Positions 1 to 12,844 of a stretch of DNA of 64,000 nucleotides are shown piece by piece. Within the stretch, counting starts at the first letter, position 1. Every line of letters begins with the position of its first letter. The DNA is from Atriophallophorus winterbourni (lineage: Eukaryota > Platyhelminthes > Trematoda > Plagiorchiida > Microphallidae), in NCBI GenBank assembly GCA_013407085.1, contig JACCGJ010004933.1, positions 62,001-126,000 on the forward strand, read 5' to 3'. The translations under genes were made by a program, and so were the position numbers. The notes below the pieces were generated by a model, which was not told the DNA's origin, made no database searches, and saw only the letters and a list, made by a program, of their open reading frames with translations.

Positions 1-199
1 ACTCGGCATATACAGTTTTCAAGTTGTTCCCAGCTTTAAGGGGCTGTATCTGATCGACTTGTTTTGCTAGCCTCGTCTATCAAAACAAATCCTTGGCTTG
101 TCCAGGGCTTACCAGTCAATTTTGCACATTGAACTATAGTCTAACAAAGATAGAGTCTTGCACAAAACGATTCAACAGTCTCTGTCGCAGTATGTTCTC

Positions 200-760
200 G
201 CGTATTGTTTCGTAGGTATGCCATTATACGCTGTTTTTATTGATTTAACAAAGGAATTCGACTACGTCAGCAGGGAGGGTCTTTTTAAAATGCTTGATCT
301 CATAGGCTGCCCCCGAGGCTGCTCAAACTAGTTACTTCGTTCCACTCAGACATGATAGACTTAGTCCATTTTAACGGTTACAGTTCAAAAGCCTTTAAGA
401 TTCGCGGAGGCGTCAAACAAGGATGTGTTCTTGCTCCCATGCTGTTCGGCATTTTCTTTGCTATGCTTCTGAAGCACGCTTTTAGGACGAGGACAGAAGG
501 CATTTACATACGCACGCGAAGTGATGGTAAGCTTTTCAACCTGAACCGGTTGAGAGCACAAACCAAAGTACGGGATGGGATAATCCGTGACCTGTTGTTT
601 GCTGACGATGCAGCCTTTATTGCTCACTCCCAAGAAAACCTACAGTCGCTAATGGACTGTTTTTCGTCGGCATGCAAAGACTTCGGTCTAATTGCTAGTT
701 TACCATTTAAAATCAGAAATGACCCTCATGTGCTTTGTGATCCCTATGTTGCTCCAACAT
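200..760 (+). pseudogene. LINE reverse transcriptase fragment (zinc-finger-ended LINE family)
   Basis: Decayed RT palm of a non-LTR retrotransposon. An in-frame piece from 218 reads FIDLTKEFDYVSREG, the first catalytic-Asp motif. After a stop near 330 and a frame change, 352-715 reads GGVKQGCVLAPMLFGIFF and then LLFADDAAF, the second catalytic motif, followed by LMDCFSSACKDFGL. Homology is lost after about 715, so the thumb and the C-terminal zinc finger are absent. This RT type usually ends in a C2HC zinc finger, and that finger is found separately at 4715-4965, 19435-19800, 26414-26900, 35262-35410 and 63860-64000. Frameshift and truncation make it a dead copy. The LINE clade is not assigned. 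Confidence 0.85.
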
Positions 761-809
761 TTGACAAAAGTTTACTCTGCTTTACCACAAGCATAACGGT
801 CATTTAATC

Positions 810-2731
810 ATATTTTGTATGTGTTCGTGGCACCGATTATCTCTTGAAGCGATTATTTATATGACGTTTTGAATTTTATTTTCAAACTATTTTACTTATT
901 AGTAGTCAAACGCTACCTTTTTCGATTATTTTTCTAACAGGTTGTGCGTATTACTTAGACCCATATTATCGTTGATCGATTTAATTTGTCTGAACATATT
1001 TCTCTCTTAGTAATCTCTTCTACGGGTTACAATGCATTGTTTGGAACTAATAATCACAGAGATTGTAACTGGTATCGTATTGTATGCCTATGCTTAAACG
1101 AATGTTATGTCCATCATGGTGAAAAACCTATTTTAAATTGATTACACTTGCAAATGAGAGGACATCTGATGTTTACACCGCTCCCTCCGAGCATATTATT
1201 TCATGCTCCCGCTTCTCAGGATTTGCTGCTCTAACACTTTCCCCTACGTGGACAAATGTAACCGTATTGGAAGCCTCACCAATTCAGTTACTTAATATAA
1301 CACTCGCGGAGCGTTGTTTGTTGATACGTTTAAATTCTTATTTTGCGTCAGTTTCCCACATCGAATCACTGTGTACACTGCTGTTAGCACTCCTCAAATC
1401 GTCGAGAAGATCCAAATCATCAGAAAGAGTATATTTTTCTCGAAGCATCTTGTGGGATTCAACTCTGATCTGATCTGTGAGGAGGCGGTTCAGAAAACCA
1501 CTGATTTAATTTGGGGTTAATCTCATTTGACTTGATAATTTATAACATTAGCCTTAATCATAGTTTTGCTTAGCTTCCAAAGGTGTTTCGCCTGACTCAC
1601 ACAAGTTGGTATATATAAAACTAAGATTTACACCGACGGAAAAGCAAGATACCCCACATTGACAAGAATTATCTTTAGATATATCGTTTGAGAACTGAAA
1701 GCTTGATATGTCAATCCGTGAAAAAGACCTTAAGGTATGGATTAGTGAAAGACGTAGAAGCCAAGTTTACTGCAAGAATGCTTATAGAAATGTCATCAGA
1801 TTGTTAGACACCTTTCGAGGAATATTTTGAAAATTATCGTTGGCTATATTGCCAAGGATAATCAATGTCAACCTACGCCGAACAATGGATTTTGACGTAA
1901 AGGTCTGGGATTCCTGGCTTCAGAAAGATATCGCTCTCTTTGATAACACAGGGCAACAAATTCAATGAAGTATTTACATAATGTACGGTACAGGGAAAGA
2001 TTATGACGCCATTGTTCGTCGTATTTGATGTCTTTTTTAACCCTATTTTCATACCGTAATCGTGTGGTGTTATAAAACGATTGCGTTCTAGCTATAAATC
2101 TTCAAATACTTAATTCAGTTAAACCTGCATGGAAAACAAAATGTCACAAGAGTCATTAAATTAAAGATCTAGCAAAGTTGTGCTGTGAGCACATATAAAC
2201 TTTCCGAAATAAGTTTTGCTCCCTGTAGTCCTTTGGTTTAACGAAGCGTTGCATAGCAAAGCATTTTCTCATAATTGTGAACAATCATGTTGTGCTGCGA
2301 AACATGGTTGATAAACATGCATACCGTTTCCATGGTGATGTGCATTATCCTGCAGCTCGAAAAATTCTACTTTACTGTCGGGTAATCTCTAGTTTGCAGA
2401 GGCATATTTCAATTATAAGGCTCCCACTGTTCATTGTCTCTCCAAAGCTATGGAGCTTATATGGTTAATCTCACATTCAATCCACTGTCTGTTAAGAATA
2501 TTTTCGTAAGACCACTGTTTCTTAATGTATATCAATGAGTTTGACGTAATGGTCAACACCGTTGAGCATTGCGTGTCATAATAGCAAACTAAACTACCGT
2601 CTAGCCACGTTCAAAAATCCCCCTACTAAATAGTATAATTCCTATTAATTTCCTATTTTAGTCTTTATCGTTGCACAGCTAGAACTTCAATTGTTTGGCA
2701 CACAAACTTAACACATTTCCCATCGTTATGG

Positions 2732-2763
<32 letters not shown>

Positions 2764-4289
2764 TGAAAAATGTTCTTCTATCCGGCTTTTAAAATTCTTT
2801 GATAAACTGAAATTTTTACATCGATGCGCTGCTGCGAGCAATCGGTTCCCAACGATAAAGTAGAAAAATTATTTTCTTTTGCTTAAACACACCTTCGATT
2901 AAATTTTTGTAAAATATATCGATTAAAATATTTTGCTTGAGCGGCTGACCAGGAATCACTCTATGATTATGTATTTGAACATCATATTCGATGTACTAAC
3001 CCTGCTTATAGGTGACTTCCAAGTAAAATGTTTTCAATCTCGACAATTTTTCAGGGTATTTGAAAATGGTTTTATTATCGGAAGGCAATATTTCCTAAAT
3101 TTGCCCATCCTGGACGTTTAGTTATTCGATTGCGTGGCTCACATTAGGCTTTTGTCTGAACATCGTTCATTATTCGAACAGCTTTTTAATTTTAAGTCAA
3201 CAAAACCCTACGCAACATGCGATTATTAAAACTTCTCCGTTCAAAATCGATTCAAGTTTTAAAGCCTCTTGGAAGTAAACATGAAAGTTAATTTGCCCGT
3301 TAATCCCAGATTATTTGAAATCAATAAGGTGTACTCTCTTTGCACGGCGACAATTTACGCAAAATTGAACCTACATATTGAACAGAACACCGTTCGCGAG
3401 CTGTAATTTTGTTATAGTCCTTATACACTATTCGTTTTTTTCAAATTTTCATTTATGCCGTATTCCTGCGGTGTTGTAAATCGCTCGCTTGTTCAACCAC
3501 AAATCATTGAATCAATGAATACCGTACAGGTGGAATTTCTGCATTTCCGTCAATCTAAGCAATCAAGGCTTTTAGACTCCGCTTATTCAATTAGTATTTT
3601 TAATGCCATCGTATTTAATTGCCAGCATTAAATCGTTTGATATGCTTTCTGTGTTTTGTTCGATCTGACATTCGTTGTTTCTGGAGTTCATGTAAATATT
3701 TTGCATTGCCGCTTTCTTGAATTGGCTGCTGCGTCTTGTTGCCACAACAACGTCAAAATGGCTCGCGTAGTGTTTGTTTGTTTACAGTGGGACTATTTAC
3801 TAAATCGTGTTTTGAACTTGTAACTGTTTTCAAAAACAATCATTTTGCGCAAACTTTAAATAAATTACAAACAAAATCCATTCCGCCTTGACTAAAATGA
3901 CCAAGCTAAGGGATAATATGAAAGCTGTAATTTTCGAGGAATTCAGAGTTCGACGAATTCTAATGTAGAGGTGTGAAGTGATCACCGATGATATGCAGAA
4001 CAAAAACCTCCGACACAACACAAGAACAGAAACGACTGGTGAAAACAATCGCAAACCCGTAATAAGTTCGAGTTTCGAATGAATTGCATTCAAGGTCCCG
4101 AAATCGATTGGCCAATCAGATTAGAGGGACAAACAGCAAAAACATGTTGAGGACAGTCTAGTGTTAACAGGATATTCTTATATAAGATAGGTGTGTTTAT
4201 TCTTCGTCGTGTGCGTAACAAACGAGTTTTACCGATAAGCGTTCTCTTATGTTGTGCGTTTCGTGGGTGCACGTCTTTAACGTCGGAAT
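810..4289. other. No gene recognised
   Basis: AT-rich sequence with only short chance ORFs, none resembling a known family. It contains the TA microsatellite at 2733-2762. No exon-like ORF with convincing splice sites was seen. Confidence 0.5.
2733..2762. repeat. (TA)n microsatellite
   Basis: About 15 uninterrupted TA dinucleotides in AT-rich sequence. Confidence 0.95.
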
Positions 4290-4395
4290 GGTTGACCTCA
4301 GGGATGAATCGTGATAAAATCGATAAGTAGGCGGGAAACGAGGTGGATAATGTGGTTAATGCTGCATCGAGTGTCCTCGGAGTCCGTGCAAAAGT
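4290..4395 (+). repeat. Dispersed repeat, partner of 39301-39404
   Basis: This stretch and the reverse complement of 39301-39404 both begin GGTTGACCTCAG and share a run of matching blocks to their ends. The family is unknown. The 118-codon minus-strand ORF across 4090-4446 is therefore probably repeat-derived. Confidence 0.5.
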
Positions 4396-4714
4396 AATCG
4401 TTGTTAGGACAGAAAACATGATTGGGCATCGATTAACCTGACACAATCATCACCTTTCTTTCACCAAAAATAAGCTAGGTGACTCAAAATTGACTAATTA
4501 TTTATCCGTAGAGCTTGAAGTAGCGAGCACAGGTGGTCAATCGACAGTAGGATGGGCCGGAGCTTTTGATTAATTGCTTCTTATCCGCGAAGTTTTATCT
4601 AATTTGGTAACTTGGCAAACCAAGCTGTTTCCCACAATCAACAGTTCCATAAATGTTGGTTCAGGTAAAAATATTTATAGAACTTAGATTTTATTTCTTT
4701 CTTTTTGTTGGGGT

Positions 4715-4965
4715 TCTTTTTCAGTACGGCGGTGTTGGTCTCCTTCGGTCGATGTGGACCATGGATGTACATCACAATCACATGATTCTTTCATGCTTCA
4801 CAGCTTTTCGAATGATCTGATTCGGGAGGAACAATCTCTACCGCAGCGCTCGCAGCGATAGGCAGTATTCATTCGATCGGTGACGGTTGCCCGTCAGCGG
4901 CGTGATCTGCGTTCAACAGCCAACTGCTGGACCTGCTTCTACTCAACTTGCAGACGACGCTTTAC
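4715..4965 (-). pseudogene. 3' end of zinc-finger LINE
   Basis: On the minus strand this encodes the decayed C-terminal finger of the LINE family (cysteines of the form YRCxRCGRDCSSRIGLFSH) followed by the 3' untranslated part, with the landmark GACCATGGATGTACATCACA on the + strand near 4757. Only the 3' end survives, the usual outcome of incomplete LINE reverse transcription. Confidence 0.7.
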
Positions 4966-4969
4966 ACGA

Positions 4970-6630
4970 TACCACTGAAGTAAGATATCAAGTACGCTAG
5001 CTGAACAATTAATACACACGTGATGTGGAATTGACCTTCAAATAAAGCAAGATAGTGAATAGTAAAACATGTACAATACAAAGTAGTGTACTGGTGTGGT
5101 ATTTGAATTCTAACCTGGATATGACCGTTTAACTTCTTTAGCTCTAACAGAAGCGTTCACTTATAAAAACCATGATAGTGTTATTTTGGATGACCTAATA
5201 TTTTCATTGCATTACGAAATTCTCCAATGAAATGAACGTTTGTAAATGTGACCTGACCGCTTCTATGTGAAACATCCTAAAGCGAGTACTAATCATGTTA
5301 GATGCGATTCGAAGTCAATCGAGTTTACTTTGTAGTGTGCTCTTCTTCGTAAGCTACTTGCCAGTTCTCCTGTCGGTATTCGATCAATTTTGACATTATT
5401 GATGTTGAAGTGATTAGAATACGGTGTGAGATTCAAAACAACAGGCGTTGAAGCTTAGTAGATTGCACTTGTAAAAAATAATATCGAAACGAACGTTTTG
5501 AGCATGAGTTGAGCTAGGTCCAAACATTTTTACTCGGTTTCACTATTTAGGATGCTCAGTATATGTACACACTCAGTCTTGGTGTGTACTGTCCAAGTTA
5601 GGTCATCATAGTTCGAAAAAGGACAATGTGTTTTTCAAACGAATATTATCATAACCAAAATTGTAAGCAATGCAACTTACCCAATATAATCTATGGATTT
5701 CTCCTGATTACCTTTGCCCGCATGAATATTCGAGGTGAGTTTGTACTCGTGTTAGAAAACGATAAATATAGCGTACTTCGCAACATGTAACCATACGCTC
5801 AATCACGAAATACACTCTCCTGTCCTACCCGTTGTTATTAGTTTTCACCTATTCCGAGTTCGTTTTCTTTGAGAATCTATCATCAGATATCATGTCATCA
5901 TCGAATGAATGATTTGTATCTAAAATGTATATATAAAATTATATGTAATCTTGAAAAAAGTCTTGAACTTTTGGAAGTCCGGTTCGGCACCTGTTGACTG
6001 AAATCTTGCAATGCGATTTCAAAATAAATATTCAACAATTAACCTTAACATATATTTTTTATAACAGTTCCCCTGACCACTATACAAGCGGAATTATTCT
6101 ACTTCTCCCAGGTCCTACTAAATCAAATTTTGGTTTTGGTCATACATCTTGAAAGTGCCTTAGCAACCATTCACTGAAATCGACGCCAATTATCGTACTT
6201 GACGCTTTTGAACTTACCATTTGGATGTGCCTAATCAGCAAGACAAACTAATCCGTGAATCGAATCTCTCCTTCATCCTGGACACCACCTCCTCTACTCT
6301 GTTTAAATTCAAATAGTATTTTTTAAATCAAAATTATTTGTTTCAAGTAAATATGGTCAATGTAGATAAACAAACTATCTAATTTGAAAAGAAAAGAAAG
6401 GCTGAATTATTCACTATCAATGAACTTGTTTGGCAGTCTTTTGATTGTTCCTCGCACCATGCCTGCTGCTGAATAATTTGCATCGTGTTCACATTTCCCA
6501 GGATGTCGAAGGAACATAAGTCTAAAAGCGTAATCATTGCGTGTAACCAATTACCGTCACTTCAACTAAAATATCCATTATTTTCACATATAACAGACTG
6601 CTATTGGTAGTTAAGTTACGCTTGTAAGTC
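4970..6630. other. No gene recognised
   Basis: AT-rich non-coding sequence. No ORF over 60 codons and no family recognised. Confidence 0.5.
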
Positions 6631-6639
6631 ACTCTTGGA

Positions 6640-6740
6640 CAAGGTTGGCACGACCAACCTGATCAACCACATATTATTCTGTGGTTTTTTGTAAAGCTAT
6701 ATGCTTTTTAGACCATTAAAATTAAATTGAATTGAAAAAA
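6640..6740 (+). repeat. SINE-like segment plus (TTGAA)n-tailed LINE 3' end
   Basis: 6640-6672 holds GGTTGGCACGACCAACCTGA, a segment recurring in the hammerhead SINE-like repeats. It is followed by a LINE-like 3' end with the landmark TTTGTAAAGCTATATGC, then TTTTTAGACCATTAA and an ATTGAATTGAA tail. The same tail is at 34090-34285, 46365-46535, 60328-60475 and 60635-60810. Confidence 0.6.
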
Positions 6741-6824
6741 ACTCATGATCATGAGCAAAATCCATATTTACATGCATTTCTATTATTCCACTATCCCATG
6801 GCCTGCAGCTCCCGATCGTATTAT

Positions 6825-6900
6825 CCCTACCTGTTAAGTGCAAACAGTACGAAACCGGTCGCGGTGTGTGTGTGATGAAAATGCATCCAATACCGATTTT
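6825..6900 (+). ncRNA. Degenerate hammerhead motif in SINE-like repeat
   Basis: CTACCTGTTAAGTGC, then a stem II with loop AAACA, then GTACGAAACCGGTCGCGG. The GAAAC and GUC elements are intact, but the CUGAUGA strand is mutated to CUGUUAA, so self-cleavage is not expected. The following TGTGATGAAAATGCAT matches the same family at 31078. Confidence 0.5.
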
Positions 6901-6999
6901 TTTTATTGGTAGTGTTAGAATTAGTCCAATATATCGATTCATGTTGCATACATCTTGTTCACACTCGAACCCAAGATGAGCAAATGTGTAAGTTCATTA

Positions 7000-9900
7000 C
7001 CCATTGAGCATCGTTAGGTAGCTTTTTCATAGCACTGACAGAATCACCCATACCTGAAAGTTGAGGGCTTACGGCAGATGGACATGGTCCCGATCCATTT
7101 ATTGTGTATCAGGATATTTGTCAACCGCATTAGCTGAATACCCTGAATCAGTATGCAGCTATGTGTAGGAGACCTCACACTATTCCGAGAAAAATCGCTT
7201 CTTGGTTTCAGTCATATTCCATGTGAATCGTGCTTTTATAATTTTTCATAAAAATAGAAATAAAAAGATTTTGAAGCCAGTAAAAAATGAGCGTATTCGA
7301 TCGTTCTAACATCAATGGTGATATTTTGTAAACAAGGCAAATCACCCGCAACAATTTCCCACACAATTTTCGTAAAATACTCAGTCCTTTGGCAGCGTTT
7401 GCACAATCTTCCTCCTTAATCTCCCTTCAGTATCCAGCTAATCTCCCCCAGTTTGAGGATTATATCTTACACTATGCCACACAGTAATTGGTCAACAGCA
7501 AGTTTTACTCAACGTATAGTGTTAAGGTCAACAGCTTTGTTTTCTAATTTACAAATATTTTCAAAACATTTATGGCCTACCAAAATTTCGTCATCCTGAT
7601 TTAAATTCCCAATAAATTAGGCTTACAATACAACTGCTTTTATTTCTATAATCGTGAGTTATCAAGCACACGCTAGGCAATAGGATGAATACGATCTGTA
7701 GACAAGCTTTAGGAAACATTTTTGTGTTTGCAATTTTGTTGGTTGACTATGTTCTGCAAATGCGAATATTGTCTATTGCGTGTATGGTTCCGCTTTTGGG
7801 CGTACAGTAAGACCTTCAGTTTGCACGACATTTATGCTATCGTTTTATCTTGAGTCCGATTGCGGTTGTTCCCATCACGAGATTACAAACGATTCAAAAT
7901 GGCATTTGCTCTGCCAGCCTCCATACTATCCTCAAAGACTAGCAGGAGATTATCAGTAACTTTTTTTAAGTGAAATATGTCAAATGATGTATCGGTTCGA
8001 GCTGATGGTATGTAGCAGTGATGACGCGAGACCTTGCAGTCCTTTGATTGAGAAATTCAGTCTGCTTCAGGCTGACTGTCAGATCAAAAAATGGCTGAAG
8101 CTACTCTTGAGAATGGAAAGTAATAGTAGGATAATCACAACAACAGTTCAGGAAGCGACACATCCCAAAAGCATGTTTGAGCAGAAGAAAAATAATAAGT
8201 CGAATATCCTAGATGCAAGCGCACATCCTTTTTGGTGCTTCGACGAATAACAGAATCTTAAAAGTTATTGCTCCAGAGTATATCAAATCATAAATGTTTT
8301 CACCAAATCAAGATGTTATTATTACATTGTTTTTAGCTCCTCTAAAGCTAATTTCGTTCTTTGTACCCACCCCGCAACGTATTCATTCATTTTTAACACA
8401 AGAAAGCTTTCAGTGACCAAAAGAATTTTTATTTCTCAAAAATGTCGAAAATTTTTGACGATTGAAACGTTGTTCGCAGGGAACAACATTTCCGCCCATT
8501 GCTTTTGAAACGAACACGTAAATCACAATGGGTGTGCAGTGAGAATATTGACCATTGCTTTATGCCGAATTAGAATATATTTGATTCGTTCATGTATTAA
8601 TACTGGAAGTTTGATATTTTTCACGGGAGGTTACTTATTTCAGATTTTCTTAAGAATATGATAACGAACACGCAGGTGAAACGCGGCGATGTTTACCCGA
8701 TGTTTAGACTGCAAATGTGAGAGTCGATTGGAGAACAGGCGAGCAATTGGTGGTTAGGTGAGTTGCTGAGAATATTCTTGCATAGAAGTGAAGCCAAAAT
8801 GGGTGAAGCTCATTTTGCTTTCGCATTTTTCAGCTTTTAGAGGATTTGAGGCAACGGCTTTCAAGTCAGGATGGAAAATAGCATTTTGGTTCCTTCCAGT
8901 TTAGATAACGGGCAAAATTACATCCAATATCATCCATTTACCGTGGTCCAAATCCAAAAAAACTTTTAGCACAAGTTAGTTAGGCAGAATGATTATTTGT
9001 AGGATTGAATTGAAATGTGAACCACCTACGTGAATATTTTTTGCAAAAATTTTAATCTCACTGTCGACATAGCTACTCAGTCGCCATATGAAAGTCACTT
9101 TCCCTACTAGACTTTCCACGTAATTTTACTACGTATGCTCCTACTTTCTATTGACTGCTCTCCTCTAAGTTTTTGTGACAGCTCGTAGTGCCGAAAACCG
9201 TATTAAGAAAATAGATGTATAAATTAGATTTGCTTTTATTTGCTTATTAGTCATTGTGGATTTTTAAGCCCGCTATGCATGACATCACATAAGATTATTG
9301 AGATCAATTCTGATTCGGATTGAACCAAGCACTTAATATTTATGGAAGTTGTTAAGCTAAATGGGTTTTGCTTCCATGAGTTCTTGATAATTAATGTTAT
9401 GAGGAGAAACTTCATTATGTGTGTGTGAGCTCACAAATTCCATCTGGCTTGAATAAAATGGTTTTCGTAAGTGAAAAAAACCATACACAGTTTTGGAGTA
9501 CAATGATAACATGTTATCATCTGAGTATCGTGAAAAACGTTCCAATTTTCTTTCAACATAAACTCAATTCACACTTGTTGATGGCATATAACAGACCGTA
9601 CTTAATGTTTGACCGTTTGATTACAGTTACTGGTTAACTTATTTGACAATAATATACTTAGGAAGCAGGGCATGTCACTGAATGAGTTGCCTCGATATAA
9701 ATTCTTACCCCGGGGTGATACTATTGCTTGTTAAAGGAAGTGTTTTAGTAACATGATTCCAAAGAAGTTTTTGAAGCAATTGCGCATTTCACACAAATAA
9801 TATTCTTAAGGAATTATACTTTTTGAATGGTCGTTGTTCATAACTAACGAGCGCATTGTCAATCAGCATGCTTCCCAAAACTAATTTTAACCGATTGCTG

Positions 9901-11539
9901 ATTTCTTTATGTAATCGTGTAAGGGTAGGAGTTCATTGGAGGCCAAACTGCGTATCCAGTTCCAACGTCCAGTAGCTTCGTGTGCAGCAAATGTAACCGC
10001 ATTGGATTCATTGTAACAGGTTTTCAAACTTGGTTTAATCGCAGAATCATACGTTCATCGCGGCATCCATTAACAATTTTAAGTAACAACACGTGACTTT
10101 GATTTTGTTTATTGGTTGATTGATTGATTAGATCTATTTCTATTTTATTACGTTTGTATTGTAAAGCTGGATGATAAACACAGAAAAGGAATTAGGTAGC
10201 TTTCATCAAATGTTTCGTTGAAAACAAACAAACAAACGATCGAGTGATTGAAATTGAACTATAAAATTATGCAACACTAAATCAATATTGTTTTTATTAT
10301 TTCTCTTTGTTGATGACCACAATTGAGTTTTTTCCTCTTCATGCCTCAACATTTTAGCAATCAAATCGATCGGTTAATGTGTTGTGGTCTGAGTTAATGT
10401 CATAATAGTATTCACAACAACATGACCGATTTAACAGAAAACCACTTACGATTCCCAATGTGTCCAAATTATGGTGAACCATAAGAGCATTGTGGTTCTC
10501 TAAAGCGTTTGGTTCCTTGACTTCTGTCAACCGCTATCGCCGACAGTGATATTGGTCAACGAAAGATGGCTTCTTATCCCGGTAAAGAACATAATCGCTA
10601 TCAATCCTGCATCACACTTGACAACCAGGCAAACTGTATAGACAGTCTCGTGGTTTGTCGTCACTACGCCTTGTCACAGTTGACGGTGTAGTTCATCGCA
10701 GCTTCATCATCGCAGCTGTGTATTACACGGAACACAATCACGATAGATCTTAACTCACACCTCCCGATTGACGATATGTCCGTTTCCTTGCAACATCCGT
10801 CTGGTCAACATCTGTTTTGAAAATGTGGAAATAGATTGTTAATCATCCGCAAACACGTGTCCTCACAGCTAAGCAAGGTGCTGGGTTGGTGTGGGGAAAA
10901 ATCAGGTGGAAAAAATAATTGCAGACAGTGCGGATTTAATTGATCGTACTGCCATATGTTGGTTACTCTTATTTTTATTGGTGTACTATATATATTTACA
11001 AGAAATAAAAAGGCAAATTAGCTAGCCAAGTGAAGCAAGTAAAAATTGGATGATGGATTAGTCTTTCGATCACTAGTATCAATTTGTAACGACTTATTTA
11101 TGGCTACGACATTCGAAACAAAACTTTCTACGTTTCTTCGAGTTTGTGCGAAATATACATGGCCTTGGCTCTTACACCTATACATAGCCAAAATCATTGA
11201 GGCAGATTTAATAATCTTGTGACAACTTTTATCCTAAACTTTGGCACAAAACCGCTAAAAATATTGGAACAATGGGCTCTCTTTCGTTAAAAAGTTGATA
11301 GCGCACCCAATCAAGTATAAATTAGTTGTTTAATTCCACTTACTGGTATCATATTTTGTCTTAGGCATTTCACACAATACTGCAATGGTCAGCAAATGCA
11401 TTAGAATACCTAACACTATCAGCAACAAGTTGTCGTTAAATATCTGTAGAGTTGCTAAATCTATATGCGTAATTAACAGGTTCCACATCAGTTCCATAAT
11501 AATCAACATTTCATTGATTACTAAACCTGACCTACTGAA
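7000..11539. other. No gene recognised
   Basis: Long AT-rich stretch with only short ORFs in both strands. No RT, transposase, domain or splice-supported exon was identified. Old unrecognisable repeats are likely. Confidence 0.45.
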
Positions 11540-12840
11540 GACCTGCGGTCGTCAGGTTTAAACATTCTGTGATCGAAGGAGTGGTACAAGCAAAGTGGAA
11601 GACTGGGTTCATTTCACCCATCTTTAAGGGTGTAAGTTGTTTAGCTCAAGCAAACTAAATTTCTGTCAACTTACTACATAAGATGTCAAAAATCTGGTGA
11701 GCTTAGTGACTGAAAACATTGTTCATATTCTGAAATCGCGAATTAGACTATCTGCAGCGCAACATGGTTTTCGTATAAATCGCTTATGTCAAACAAACTT
11801 GCTGGCGGTGCTGAACGACTGGATCAAAGTTGTTGACGAAGGAGATAACATCCGCACTTGCTATTTGTATATGTATAGAATTTTTTGATCGAGTTGTTCA
11901 TTAACGAATACTGCAAAAACTGCAAAAGATACATACCAACAAATAGCTCTTCGTATGACTCAAAATTTTACTCACTAAGCTTAAAGCGATTGTGCCAAGA
12001 AACGTAGTATATTCTTGAGTCTCGATACCAATAGTGGTATACCGCAAACTTATGTGCTTCTGTCAGTTCTGTGCAGGGTTCACATCAACGACGTACCACG
12101 AATGCTGTCACACAAGATGGTTCTGTTTTCAGACGATATCAATATGTGGACGCGGATAAAACCTAATGCGAACCATTTATAATTGCGACGCGATTCGCAC
12201 GCTCTTTATTAATGGTCAGTTAGGAAAAAGCTACAAATCTAATTCATAAATTCAAGGTGATGTAAATTCGCAAACTCTTCCGAAGCATATATCTCAATGG
12301 GTAGAGCATTTTGAATTGGACCAAGCCGTAAAAGGTTCTCGAAGTCTAGATATGCTGTAGCCTAAAAAACACCATGAATTGTGTGGTCATGTACAAACGG
12401 GCTTTCGGGCCTCTGGATATGCGACGACGGATTTTCAGAACCATTTCCTTCAGGAAGATGAAAATCTGCATAATCCCATCTATGGGACACAAATGGATTC
12501 TCTGGCCAAAAATGATATTTACCGATTGATAGAATATACCATTGTGTAACCAAACCTGTAAGTGTTTTTTTCCAGAAAGAAACTTACGAAAAACTAATGC
12601 AACGATTTAACGTCAATAAGCCACTGGAGTTTTGTTATACTTATATACAAAATATTTCATATTCCAAATCACTTGTTAAAATATTTTTAAAAAATACCGT
12701 GAGTCGCAACATGCACGCACCTACTCAGGGACATTATAAACCACAATCCACATATAGACTTTCGTCTTTATTTTCATTCTGTACGTGTCTGTTTCCGATT
12801 GAATGCACACTCTGAAACTTATATACCGCTCCAGGTGTCA
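11540..12840 (+). pseudogene. CR1-like LINE, RT region, heavily decayed
   Basis: Broken plus-strand RT of the CR1-like family best preserved at 22186-23595. Recognisable pieces: at about 11690-11880 AAQHGFRINRLCQTNLLAVL and a damaged active-site region ending IFFDRVV; at about 12060-12180 a VHINDVP-like stretch followed by LFSDDINMWTRIK; at about 12680-12820 the C-terminal stretch SRNMHAPTQGH. Many stops and frameshifts. It lies in the same orientation as the CR1 cluster 8 kb downstream. Confidence 0.75.
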
Positions 12841-12844
12841 AGAA

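Noticed and set aside
4090..4446. 118-codon minus-strand ORF
   Set aside because: Part of it coincides with a dispersed repeat also at 39301-39404; no recognisable domain.
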